A stretch of DNA of 64,000 bases, taken from positions 248,001-312,000 of the forward strand of contig JAGYXB010001569.1 in the NCBI GenBank assembly GCA_022495005.1, given 5' to 3'. This document shows positions 30,101 through 39,538 of the stretch, one piece after another. The first letter of the stretch is position 1. Each line of letters starts with the position of its first letter. The notes under the pieces were generated by a model. It saw nothing but the letters and a program-made list of their open reading frames with translations. It was not told the DNA's origin and made no database searches. The DNA comes from Rhyacophila brunnea. Its lineage: Eukaryota > Arthropoda > Insecta > Trichoptera > Rhyacophilidae. The translations under genes and the position numbers were made by a program.

Positions 30101-33100
30101 CGGACATGGTCGAAAGAAAAAAGAAGAAGAAACAACATTATTCACCTTTTGCTTGTCGCACTAGTGTAATGTGATTATAGCATAAGAGTTCATGTATCAT
30201 ATGTACGTTGGTTGAACACTTTAAGCTTTAGGCACAATGGGAAGTCACTTTTGAGGATACGATTCATGTCAGTTTGGTTCTGCGTGCGATCTCATCATAC
30301 ATGCCTCCATCGATTGTCATTTCTTGTCCGAGATATACACTGTATATCTATTTGTCTATTTAGGATAGCTCGTCAGTAAAGTGTCAAACTAAAAATGAAC
30401 ATTTTTTATTGTAGGGTCATGCCAGCATTGCAAAGTGCCAGTCGCCGCTGATTTCACCCGCACCGGAGAGGATTGGAATTGCAATATAACAGTCAATAAT
30501 TTGCTGGTCTGCACAGCGACCGCTAAAGTGCAGAAAGATAGCAAGGAGGCCGCATGCCAGGAAGCATGGAAGGTTGGTTTATTTTACATAGATCAAAGTT
30601 TTGAGTAAATTGAGGTCAAAGTTTTTTTGATGTATTTTTTTTCAGTTGAGGATAATTTTACGTCAGAAATAGTGTGTTAAAATCTTCAAATGTGTAATTT
30701 ATTTATAAAAACGTGTACATGACACCTTCATCCACTAGAGAAAATAACAAAATAAAAGAAATTGGTGTATAGGAAAAGGATTATTTATTGAATATAGCAT
30801 TTTAATTGAACAAAATAATGTGCGTGAATGAAAAAATGTATACATGGTTGTTATTATTAGCTAGTAAAATAATTATTGTTTTATAATACGAGGGTGGGTC
30901 AATAATTCCTTAGAAAAAAGCATTAAAACAGTTTTTATTTTTGTATTTTTTTTTTATTTCTCAACATAATCTCCTTGGAGCTCAATACACTTGGTTAGAC
31001 GTTTCTCAATTTTTTTTAAACCGTCAGAAAAATAAGTTTTCGGAAGGTCCTCAAAATAAGCATTTGTCCGATCGATGACTTCTTCATTTGAAAAAAAACG
31101 TTGTCCACTTAGCCATTTTTTTAAGTTTGGGAAAAGGAAAAAGTCACTGGGGGCTAAATCTGGCGAATACGGTGGGTGGTCGACCAATTCGAACTTCAAT
31201 TCTTCAATTTTAGCCATTGATCGTAAACATGTGTGAACACGGGCATTGTCCTGATGAAAGAGGATTATTTTCCTGTTTAAATGAGGCCGTTTTTCTTCAA
31301 TTTTGTTTTTTAGCTGGTCCAATAAAGATGCATAATAATCCCCTGTTATTGTTTTTCCTTTTTCCAAATAGTCAGCGAAAATAATTTCACGTGCATCCCA
31401 AAATACAGTAGCCATAACCTTACCAGCTGATTTTACGGTTTTCGCCTTCTTTGGACATGGTTTGCCTTCGCAATCCACTGCTTTGACTGTTCTTTCGTCT
31501 CGGGAGTATAGTGGTGTATCCATGTTTCATCTACAGTCACAAAGCGACGAAAAATTCATCCGGATTGCGTTGCATGAGCGACAACAGGGCTTTAGAGGCC
31601 ACCACCCTATTGCGTTTATTGTCGACTGTGAGCAAACGCGGCACCCATCTTGCAGAAATTTTTTTCATGCCCAATTTGTCATGTAAAATAGAAATGACGC
31701 TACCTTTTGAGATCCCTGTAACCTCAATTATCTCACTCAACTTTAATCTTCGGTCACTTAACACCATATCGTGGATTTTATTGATCATTTCTGGTGTAGT
31801 CACCTCTACAGGACGTCCTGAGCGTGGTTCATCCTTTGTTGATGTACGACCACGTTTAAATTCATTTAACCAGTTATAAATAGTTGCAAGTGAAGGAGCA
31901 GATATGCCGTGAACTAAATCCAACTCATTTTTTATTTCCTTTGCTGTTAACCCTTTATATTAAAATGTTTAATAACAGCTCTAAACTCAATTTTCTCCAT
32001 TTTCCATTTTTCCATTTTCCACAAGCAAATTTTTTTTTTAAATGTACGAGAAACACACAACAACCCGACCAATCTGATTGAAACTTCGCAGCATACTGAA
32101 TCGGTAGTGCCGCTGCATGAAAACAAACCGCTTGCAGTACTAGTCGCGCCACCTGTCGGCTTTTCTAAGGACTTATTGACCCACCCTCGTAGATTCAAAG
32201 TAATACTGATATTCCGGTTTTAGAAACTGAAGTTACTCCTGGAGGTTTTTTCTTTTTTCGTCTGAAAGACTGGCATACTTCACACCGAATCTTTCAATTT
32301 GTACATCTTGAGGTGGTTCTGTTATCTTCATGTTCTTTAATATATTTACTTTTTTGAAAGGCATTGATTCGTTGTATGACTCTTTGTAGAGATATGAGCC
32401 ATACTCTTCAACTGTAATCCACTTAATGCCATCCCTAAACCTCACTTTTTCAATCAGCTCATCCTTCTTCCTATTGACCAGACAAAGTTTATCAAGTAGA
32501 TTGTCGATTTTACGAAAATGTTGACCCATATCAGATATACCCATATAGATTCTATACCTTATTATTCTTGCTAGCCATCGAGATAATTTTTTCCTGATGC
32601 TTTTCTCGTACCTACATAGATGGTAGAACCTTCTTAATTCTTCCAAAGTCTCTCTCAGAATCTAGGTAAGTGCTTCAGGAAATTTATGATCAATACAAAT
32701 GAAGTAACCCTTCAGAATTAGGTATTGAAATAAACAGATCATAGAAAAATTCTTATATTGGCCTGGACCAGAGTCAGACCATATAATTATGTGGTCTTTT
32801 CCACTGATCTTCTCATCGACTTCAACTAACAGGGAGCTGCAAATCTCTGAACTTTCCCTATTGCCATGATGAAATCTATTTTCAGGAGTGGCTTTTCGGC
32901 TGTCTTCTGGTATTTGCCTGTTACTAGGTTCGGCAACATCGCTGTTTTTTTGTAAATCATAGTCACTGTGTTTGACCTTGGAGCTGTCTTGAGGTCTGAT
33001 GGAATTTCCAAGTACACTGTATTGTGAAACACTGTCTGATGAAATCTTCAAAGAAGATGGCTCAACATCTGTAAAATGTAAAATAAGAACATGCATATCA

Positions 33101-36100
33101 AAAGTTTACCAGCGACGTTTCTTTCCATAAAATTAAAGACTTTCTACATCATTCTTATAATATTACATAAGTACATTATAGTACTGTCAATACGGTCAAA
33201 AATAGTTTTCTATCGTCTTACCTGTATTTGAAGTACTATTGACATGTTGCATTTTGAGATTAGAATTCTTGGACAACATCAGTGTTGCCATATTTTTCTA
33301 TGCTGATTATAGTACAAAGGCGTAAAAATTATAGTATTTCTAAAAAATATATAGTACAGGAACATTTTTCGTCTTGAATCCTTTAAAATTATAGTTTTTT
33401 GGTATATTTGGCGTAAAATTATAGTATTTTACATTTTTTGCGAAATCAAAATTATAGTATTGTACTATAATTATAGTACGGTTGGCATCACTGGACAACA
33501 TACAAGTTTCTGCTGGAACATTTTTTTCAGAATTTGAACTAGACTGATTAGAAAATTATGTAAAATTTTGGGTAGAAATAATGTGCCATCAAAACCCACT
33601 ATTTATCGATTAGTGAATGATTTTGAAGAAAGAGGCTATATAGCAGATAATTAGAGAGCAAATTATTTATCAGTCACCTTTGCATCATTCAAAAGTGACT
33701 GTATGGTGTGCTATATGGTCTGGAGGAATCATTGGCTCTTACTTTGTTAAAGATGAACGAGGCGTTACGGTAACTGTTAATGGAGAACGTTATCATAACA
33801 TGATTGACAACTTTTTGACACCAGAATTTAATGCTTTGGGCTTGGTTGGCATGTGGTTCCAACAAGATGGTACCACTTCACATATAGCCAATGTTACAAT
33901 GGCATTACTGAGAGATCTGTTTCCACAACAAATTATATCAAGAAATGGTAATGTCGATTGGCCTCCATGGTCACCGGATTTTACAGCCCCGAACTTCTTT
34001 TTGTGTGGATATCTAAAGAACAAGGTTTATGCCAACAATTCAGAAACAATTCAGCTACTTAAGCAAAATATTTGTGACAAAATAAAGGAAATACCGGTTG
34101 GAAATGTGTGAAAATGTGGTAAAAAGAGCCCGCATTTGTGAGGCTAATAGAAGCGGACATTTAGCTGACATTATTTTCCATACGTAATTCCCAACATTCA
34201 ATAAAACATTTATTAGCATTAAACCATTTTGTTTTAATTTTCCATAAAGTTATACAAAAATAAAGTAGTAAACCTTCCCGGCGGACACCCTGTACTTACT
34301 GAATAGTCTGAAGCCTTATAAAAAATAGACTGACGATATTGTCTTGAATGTACCATACTATGTTTCCCGGTCAGTAGACCTTCAATTGAGGGCTTTCCAT
34401 GTTTAGTACTTACTCAAGTTTGGCTCCAGGGGGAAATAACTCTTAGGCTAGATTGACTTCCCATGCAGATAATCAGTCCTCTATTATTAGAGTAGCTTAT
34501 TCTCTCTGTGACTGAGGTAAATAATTGTGATTGTTTGTGTTATTAGATCCTGCAGAAGGTGTGCCATACTGTGGTCGTAAAGAAGATTCACACGGACAAC
34601 AATGATACGATATCTGCGAAGGAAGTAGACCAGGACGCGGGTGCAGTTCGGTTGACAGATGGCTTGGAGACTAAAGTTGACAGTGCCATAGCTACCAGGT
34701 AATTTTTACCATCATATACAGGACGGCTTTATCCAATAGGCCGAGTAGACAGAGTAACATAATCCAAACTCAGAAATATACGCAGATGTGATTCGATTCA
34801 CAAACTCCCAACTTCGTAAAGTATCGTCATATTAAAAACATGATAAAAATCAGGGATATCTAAACATACCACAAAAGCGTGAAGTTCGACAGTATTGATT
34901 GAGTATATCATGTAGTTAACAGAGGTTGGAGCGAACCCTTTTTTGAGTTGCTCCGCTCCTAGACCTAATACTTGCTCCAGCTCCACTCCGGGTAAAAAGT
35001 TTTAATATGTATTATATGTAGACTGCGAAATCTTTAACGTGAGACCTGGCGGCGGCGCTCGTATCGTATCTTGTCTATGGTTTTCGATTTCGAAATATTG
35101 TAAGTACTGAAACGCGAGAGGAGGGGATCTAGTTCTCCAAGCCGCCGCCCATCACCGTAAAGATTTCGCACTGAAAACAAAAGTAGTTTTGAAATAAGGT
35201 TTATTATTCGTCCTTTTCATCTATTTAACGAAATTCCGACAGCAAATCGTCTTTCATTATCTGCCTCTTCTGCAAAAGAAGTGAGGTTATTTAATATTTA
35301 TCACTCGGTAGTGTTGCCGTATTTCAAATAATTCCAGTGTTGCAAAGTGTCAAATATAATATTTTCATTGGTTTTTAGGATGAAAATTTAATAATAAAAA
35401 AAACATCTGAAGTAGTGGAGCACTACAAATTTTCGGTGCTTTGGCTCCGCTCCTGTTCAGGGTAAAACCCTATCGCTCCACTGTTCTGTGCTCCTGCTCC
35501 GAGCTCTGCTCCAACGCTAGAGCGACACCAATCGAGAGAAAACGATGCAACAGGCTTCATGTGAAAGCAGTCGGAAATAATCTATCTCCACCCTTTGCCA
35601 CTGTGTCATGTATACCTGTGCAAGTATATCGCTCAAGGATACAGCTACGTCTGTAACAGGCTTAGTCAGAAAAGAATTGTAAAACGTCTTATGCAATATA
35701 ATTCTTTGTTTCTAGAATGATGAAACTGATGGGCTGGAGTGGAGGTTCTTTGGGTGCCGCTGCTGATGGTATTAGCGAACCAATACAACCAAACCTCAAA
35801 CAGGTAAACATTACTTTTACTTTACTGGTGGTAAAGAAAATTACCATTCTTTTTCCTAAATGATACATAAAGGTATTTTTTAAGCCCGATAGAACTTGAA
35901 AATGTAAAAAATTACACAACAAATCAACTTTTAATCAATTCATGAGTTCGGATAACAAAACTCGATAACGGATAATACATGTCTGCTACGTTCCTATATA
36001 AAAGGTATTTTTTATTATAGTATTAGCCCGATAGAAAGCCATTAACATTTGAAAATTATTTCGGGTATGGCCACCACAGCTGTTCTTGACAGAGTGCATT

Positions 36101-38315
36101 CTATACGTCCAATTTTGGACCACTATTTCGAGCACTGCTGGTTGTGTATCACAAATAACACGAACAATGTTGGCTTCCAAGGCTTTAATTGTTGATAGTA
36201 TATCAACATAAACTAGTGACTTCACGTAGCCCCGCAGGAAATAATCCCAAGTTGTCAAATTGGCAGGTACATTTCTCGAAATCAACTTACTATCTTATTT
36301 TGATTTCAATAACTCAACGGTTGCTGTCACCGTCTGGCACTTAGCGCCATCCTGTTGAAACCACATCTCATCCGGATTAATGTCAACCATATTTTCAAAA
36401 AAAGAAATCATTGATCATGGTCTGGTAATGATCCCCATCTACACAACCAAACGGTGGTCTACCCGTTAAGCTAAAAATTAACCTCATTGCTGAACGCTAT
36501 TTTGTAATAAAATAACATCTATAAGTTGCGCGAATTTTCAAAGTAAATTTAAATAATTTAGTAGGGTTGTTCAAGTGTGACTCGATTTATAATGATTTGC
36601 CAGACCTATACTGATCAAAAAGTCTGCGCAGAATCAACGATCATTTTGACAGTTAATCCTTTTGTATGTTCTACCTAAGCCAAAAAAACACCTATTAATA
36701 ACAAATTTATATTATTAATATTATGATATTTTTTTGTGTCCTTTTAGATAAGACGCTTGGGCCTTGGTAGTGCGGCGTCGGGTCGGTCCATAAAACAAGC
36801 GCTAATACAGGCCATAAATGAATACGCTCAAAGTGACACCGCAGATCACGACCTGGTCTTTGCTAGTGATTTTTCAAAGGAAGAGAGAGCCGATATGCAC
36901 AAGATCGCCCAGAAACAGGGTCTCAAATCCAAGAGTTACGGCAAGGACGACGACAGGTACATAGTTCGATAAGTTTCTTCTTTTAGCGCAAAATTGTATC
37001 GAATGTTGGTTATCATTATTATTTTCACCTTATAGTGCAGTGATGGCGAACCTACGGCACGCATGCCACTAGTGGTACACTAGATGATTTTGCATGGCAT
37101 GCTAATGTTTTATGTTGAAGAGATGTTGATATTAAAAAATAATGATGACATAGACGACGCGTTTTCTTTGGTTTTTAATAATACTACATTGTAGAAAAAT
37201 AGCAGGCAAATACTATTCAAGAATAATAATTACGTTTAATTTAAATTGCATAGGTTAGTCTTTAGGTTTTATGCATCACACATAATATTATCGCACTGAC
37301 CTCATCGGGCAGCGGGAAAAGTTTCTGAAAAAAACCTCTGATTATGATCGATTTGTCAATGCTTGAGTCCATTGTAGGGAGAGAATATCTCATCTGATCA
37401 GAGCAATTCTGGCGTCAATTTGTATATAAAGAACCAAACTAAGTAATACAGAAATAACTCAATTATAATTTTTGAACTTTTTTAATAGAATTCTTAAGGG
37501 GGGACATGCTCAGCGTAGGTCAAAATGGAGCTTTTATTCTATTTTCAAAGCATGATCCTGGACATTCCTTAAATGTTGTATATAATCTATTTATATAATT
37601 TTGAAGCCTTATTATCCTTTATATTTATTTTAAACATTTGATGACTGCATAAAGTATTTTTAATACATAAAATAGTATTCTTTTAAACCTCTCGCTCTAA
37701 TGTTTTAGAATATAGTCATATTTCAGTACATAAATGTGCAGTGGTGTTAAGATTTTTACATTTATTAATTTTTAAAAGCATTTATAAAACCATCAGTATA
37801 ATTTATGTCGACATTATTATAGTGAAATATTTACGATAAAAAATTATATTGATAATCTCTGTGATCCCAAATTTGACAAGGATTAGGCATTTTATTATTC
37901 AAAAATGGGCAAGATTAACACATTTGAAGATAATTCTAAAGATACTAAGTATAAGCTATGTCTTTGACCATTCAAGTGTGATAAACATCCTACGAATAAT
38001 GATTGCTTTATAATAATTATTGACCTAAGAATAAGGTAGTGTTTTTCTGAAATACGCCATTTCTTTTGGCATTCCCCAGTGGTTAAGCTACAACATATGG
38101 CCGTAGCCATAAATTGACAAACTATAATTGAAGTAGGAAGTAAAATGATGTTAACGCGCGTGTTTGAACATGAATTATATGTATTTAATTTTTGTAATTG
38201 TAGATACTTGGTGATCAGTAGAGCGATGTCTCCTCAACAGCTGGTGCAAAACCTGATAACCAGCGGTGGCTCCAATGAGAAATACGAACTTCAGTTACCC
38301 GGGACGATAACTTGA
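26914..38315 (+). CDS. NKRF: NKRF-like protein: XTBD, dsRBD-like, G-patch, R3H
   Basis: Seven exons (26914-27129, 28903-29416, 30415-30572, 34547-34698, 35716-35803, 36748-36956, 38204-38315) join in one frame to 482 aa; all junctions are GT-AG with matching phases. Order: XRN2-binding (XTBD) region aa 8-72 with FLGCRYP; basic, Asn/Ser-rich linker 73-230; one dsRBD-like segment about 255-305; G-patch at 352-376 (MGWSGGSLG); R3H about 390-455. In human cells NKRF recruits the exonuclease XRN2 and, through its G-patch, the helicase DHX15 to nucleolar pre-rRNA processing; that role is inferred here. The human protein is about 690 aa with two dsRBD-like repeats, so this form is shorter. The C-terminal third is clearly NKRF-like. 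The gene looks intact. Confidence 0.88.
28088..28266 (+). repeat. Direct repeat flanking NKRF exon 1 (copy 2)
   Basis: Same orientation as 25994-26165. Differs mainly by substitutions and a short tandem gain (CCAACATTACCAACTG against CCAACTG). Confidence 0.75.
28444..28807. mobile_element. MITE with TTTACACGTGCATGGATTT ends
   Basis: 364 bp. Left end TTTACACGTGCATGGATTTA, right end AGTAAATCCATGCACGTGTA, near-perfect inverted repeats of about 24 bp. A second inner palindrome (TAAACAGTAAGTATTATCGC against GTGTAAACAGTTATTGTGAT) is imperfect. Relatives are nested at 20139-20362 and 40770-41675. Confidence 0.8.
28903..29416 (+). CDS. NKRF: NKRF-like exon 2 (basic and Asn-rich linker)
   Basis: 171 codons plus one base. 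Starts VAIDYREAKKKKLQRTF with a lysine cluster that could act as a nuclear/nucleolar signal. From about residue 95 it is rich in Asn, Ser and Arg (low complexity). Ends GRLVLFDRQGGFGHKLF. Acceptor follows a T-run (TTTTTTTAG); donor GTAAGT. Confidence 0.85.
29417..30414 (+). other. NKRF-like intron 2
   Basis: Contains the SINE at 29900-30131 and about 70 bp of 3' sequence shared with 47560-47630. 29417-29895 and 30205-30414 show nothing recognisable. Confidence 0.6.
29900..30131 (+). repeat. tRNA-derived SINE, family S1 (copy 1, 5'-truncated)
   Basis: The B box is perfect (GGTTCGAATCC at about 29934). Then come CTGGGTCTGGCAAGTACACA, GTGGAGGCCCATATGATC and a GAAAGAAAAAAGAAGAAGAA tail. The A-box region is lost or diverged. 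Not a functional tRNA. Other copies: 38655-38892, 47627-47880 and 59938-60170. Confidence 0.85.
30415..30572 (+). CDS. NKRF: NKRF-like exon 3 (dsRBD-like, first part)
   Basis: GSCQHCKVPVAADFTRTGED, then WNCNITVNNLLVCTATAKVQ and KDSKEAACQEAWK. The pattern W-x-C-x(n)-G/A-x-x-K-S/K-x-A-A matches the dsRBD-like repeats of NKRF. The fold is completed in exon 4. Phase 0 donor GTTGGT. Confidence 0.85.
30889..32189 (-). mobile_element. Full-length mariner element (copy 1)
   Basis: 1301 bp, the canonical mariner length, between TA at 30887-30888 and TA at 32190-32191. Left end CGAGGGTGGGTCAATAATTC; the right end is the inverted equivalent (TTATTGACCCACCCTCG). Contains one minus-strand transposase with frameshifts. 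A 702 bp partial copy of the same family is at 58456-59157. Confidence 0.95.
30954..32000 (-). pseudogene. mariner transposase, frameshifted
   Basis: Reads in three blocks: N-terminus EKIEFRAVIKHFNIKG near 32000-31950; helix-turn-helix DNA-binding block 31923-31537 (HGISAPSLATIYNWLNEFKR, GRPVEVTTPEMINKIHDM); catalytic block 31523-30954. Second Asp is in LFHQDNARVH and third in SPDLAPSDFF, spaced D34D as in mariner. The first Asp (VDETW) falls at a frameshift near 31545, where an A-run (plus strand) is one base shorter than in copy 2. Another frame change lies near 31940. It ends ELQGDYVEK, as usual for the family. Inactive as read. Confidence 0.9.
32230..33068 (-). pseudogene. Decayed gene fossil with SDSGPGQ and LDSERDFGRI motifs, main exon
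   Basis: Two long minus-strand frames (33096-32662 and 32646-32233) continue each other through a short segment in a third frame (TYLDSERDFGRIKK, about 32660-32620), so at least two frameshifts. Motifs: IIWSDSGPGQYKNF, then HKF, then LDSERDFGRI, and a C-terminus with VRFRDGIKWITVEEYGSYLY. This resembles multi-copy insect proteins of the DUF7869-like type, whose function is unknown to me. The family name is from memory and moderately uncertain. An acceptor (TTTTACAG) precedes it at 33069. Confidence 0.55.
33222..33546 (-). pseudogene. Upstream exon of the gene fossil, split by a MITE
   Basis: Minus strand from about 33546 (acceptor-like CTAATCAG) to 33222 (donor GTAAGACG). If the MITE and one target-duplication copy are ignored, the frame is open and joins in phase across the 153-bp intron (33069-33221) to the main exon. 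It encodes a Ser/Asn-rich stretch. Retention of an intron shows this is not a processed pseudogene. Confidence 0.5.
33280..33493. mobile_element. hAT-like MITE in an exon, with 8-bp target duplication
   Basis: 214 bp. Ends CAGTGTTGCCATA and, in complement, CAGTGATGCCAAC. Exact 8-bp duplication GACAACAT at 33272-33279 and 33494-33501. The interior has repeated AAAATTATAGTAT-type units. Confidence 0.9.
33545..34300 (+). pseudogene. DD41D-type mariner-like transposase relic
   Basis: First an HTH piece (RKLCKILGRNNVPSKPTIYR) ending in a stop at 33652, then a 143-codon catalytic piece at 33680-34111. MWFQQDGTTSH holds the second Asp. 41 residues later stands FTAPNFFLCGYLKN, where related transposases have Asp; here it is Asn. 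The first catalytic region is deleted. The 3' terminus may be the CCCGGCGGACACCCTGTA stretch at 34277-34294. Dead. Confidence 0.75.
34547..34698 (+). CDS. NKRF: NKRF-like exon 4
   Basis: ILQKVCHTVVVKKI completes the dsRBD-like helix (the human repeat has ALKILQK here), then an acidic linker to ATR. Leaves in phase 2 at GTAATT. Confidence 0.85.
34699..35715 (+). other. NKRF-like intron 4
   Basis: Most of it is the repeat at 34920-35520; the rest shows nothing recognisable. Confidence 0.6.
34920..35520. repeat. GGAGC-rich ended repeat (copy 1) with nested MITE
   Basis: Ends are rich in GCTCCGCTCC-type motifs and weakly inverted (GGTTGGAGC / GCTCCAAC). An inverted relative is at 44041-44382. 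The nested 149-bp MITE at 35023-35171 has ends CTGCGAAATCTTTAACGTGA and, in complement, AGTGCGAAATCTTTACGGTG; it is absent from the 44 kb copy. Confidence 0.7.
35716..35803 (+). CDS. NKRF: NKRF-like exon 5 (G-patch)
   Basis: RMMKLMGWSGGSLGAAADGI, then SEPIQPNLKQ. The short G-patch (human: RKMGWTGGGLG) that would contact DHX15. Enters phase 2, leaves phase 0 at GTAAAC. Confidence 0.92.
35804..36747 (+). other. NKRF-like intron 5
   Basis: Contains the mariner-like fossil 35995-36500; nothing else recognised. Confidence 0.6.
35995..36500 (-). pseudogene. Old mariner-like (DD41D-type) transposase fossil
   Basis: Minus strand from about 36420: MWFQQDGAKCQTVTATVELL, a stop, then ISRNVPANLTTWDYFLRGYV and KSLVYVDILSTIKALEANI, ending in IVVQNWTYRM. 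Same protein subfamily as 33680-34111 but more decayed and of different sequence; here the third Asp (TTWDYF) is kept. No termini seen. Confidence 0.7.
36748..36956 (+). CDS. NKRF: NKRF-like exon 6 (R3H)
   Basis: IRRLGLGSAASGRSIKQALI, INEYAQSDTADHDLVFASDF, then SKEERADMHKIAQKQGLKSK. The R/K-x-x-H-x-x-A-x-x-x-G-L-x-S-x-S signature of the NKRF R3H single-strand nucleic-acid-binding domain is intact. Leaves phase 2 at GTACAT. Confidence 0.93.
36957..38203 (+). other. NKRF-like intron 6
   Basis: A hAT-like end CAGTGATGGCGAACCTACGG starts at 37039 with no matching partner found. 37497 to about 38080 is a partial copy of the TTAA MITE family of 63443-63931 (TTAAGGGGGGACATGCTCAG at its left end; right arm missing). 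Confidence 0.65.
38204..38315 (+). CDS. NKRF: NKRF-like exon 7 (C-terminus)
   Basis: YLVISRAMSPQQLVQNLI, then KYELQLPGTIT and stop TGA at 38313-38315. Matches the human end (DRYLVVGRK...GHYELVMP). Acceptor TTGTAG. Confidence 0.92.
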
Positions 38316-38421
38316 AGACTTCTCATCAACCATGGAATTAAATTATTGCCATATTAGCTCATTTAAGACGGCGGGTGAATGTTACATAACATAATTATAT
38401 CAAATTATGCAACCTCATATC

Positions 38422-38427
38422 AATAAA
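38422..38427 (+). promoter_or_regulatory. Poly(A) signal of the NKRF-like gene
   Basis: AATAAA 107 bp after the stop codon, followed by a T/G-rich stretch (TTTTATTTGTTCCC). First canonical signal downstream, so the likely mRNA end is at about 38440-38460. Confidence 0.6.
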
Positions 38428-38654
38428 ATTTTATTTGTTCCCTGAACAGTATAGTTTTGCATACTGAAGAATTAACTATATAATATGAAGTACTTAAGAA
38501 CAATATTGAATGTATCTGCAAAAACTATTTTATAATGAAATTTTGAAAATGTTTTTTTTAAATAAAAATTATTTTATGTGTATTTTCTTTGTATTTAATT
38601 TCTTTTTTGTTGGATTGTGTTAGTGTTAACCCATTGTGACTGACTTTATTTTTA

Positions 38655-38892
38655 TATCTTTCGACTATGTCCGATCTTAATAGGATCATATGGGCCTCCA
38701 CAGAGTAGAGGTTTGTATTGACAGATTTTGTTTTTTACGAGAAATGGATGTCAGCCACTTGCTCAACCTATTAGGTCCATGCACTGACACCCACAAATTG
38801 AAAAACAATATGTGTACTTGCCAAACTCAGGATTCGAACCTGGGACCCACGGCGTTATAGTCCAACGCTTAAGCCGCGCGTCCACCGTGGGT
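38655..38892 (-). repeat. tRNA-derived SINE, family S1 (copy 2)
   Basis: In complement: CACGGTGGACGCGCGGCTTA (A-box region), GGTTCGAATCC (B box), then GCAAGTACACATATTG and GTGGAGGCCCATATGATC. Full-length head but no GAA tail, ending near TCGAAAGATATAAAAA. Confidence 0.85.
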
Positions 38893-39163
38893 GTGTTTAT
38901 ATAGAATACAAAATTGACTTCTAACAATCAAATATTATTAACTCAAAAACTATTTGTTCAAATCATTTGATATGTTAAATATAAATTAAAGAAGGAAGCT
39001 TTTATATGATTTAAAAAACAAAACAGAAGAAAATAGTATATTTAAAGCGATATGGAGTTTCAAAGTTCATAAAAACTTTCGTTTATTTTTCTTGACAATT
39101 TTTAGTTTAATGCTAAATATAAAACCAATTACGTCCTAAAGATATTAAAAAACTGCTTGTATT

Positions 39164-39526
39164 CATCATCATCATCAGGGGCGCGACAACCCGGTGTGGG
39201 TCCTGGCCTCCTCCAACAGCTCCCTTCACCTGTCCCTATCCAGTGTGGCCGCTTTCCAATTTGGTACCCCCAGAATACGGCAGTCACTGACAGCTCCATC
39301 CAACCAGCGAATCTTTGGCCTCCCTCTTCTTCTACGTCCTATTGGATTGCTGGACACCACTCTCTTTGCCGGTTCATTGTCATTCATACGGTGCACATGA
39401 CCTAGCCATCACAGTCTCCCAATCTTAATTGATTGAACTGCGCTGCAATCTTCGTACAGCCCGTAGAGCTTAGCATTATATCTTCTCCTCCAATTGGTGC
39501 CATCCCTGATCGGTCCATATGTGTGT
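39164..39526 (-). mobile_element. 5'-truncated LINE insertion with 12-bp target duplication
   Basis: Flanked by identical ACTGCTTGTATT at 39152-39163 and 39527-39538. In complement it encodes the C-terminal end of a LINE reverse-transcriptase protein (TYGPIRDGTNWRRRYNAKLY, LGHVHRMNDNEPAKRV, LGVPNWKAATLDRDR) and ends in a (GAT)n tail on the left. Related copy: 50187-50440. Confidence 0.9.
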
Positions 39527-39538
39527 ACTGCTTGTATT

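Larger units (their letters stand above)
30573..34546 (+). other. NKRF-like intron 3, a stack of four mobile or fossil units
   Basis: 3.97 kb. In order: mariner 30889-32189, decayed gene fossil 32230-33546 with a hAT MITE inside it at 33280-33493, and a DD41D-type mariner relic 33545-34300. 34300-34546 shows nothing recognisable. Confidence 0.8.
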
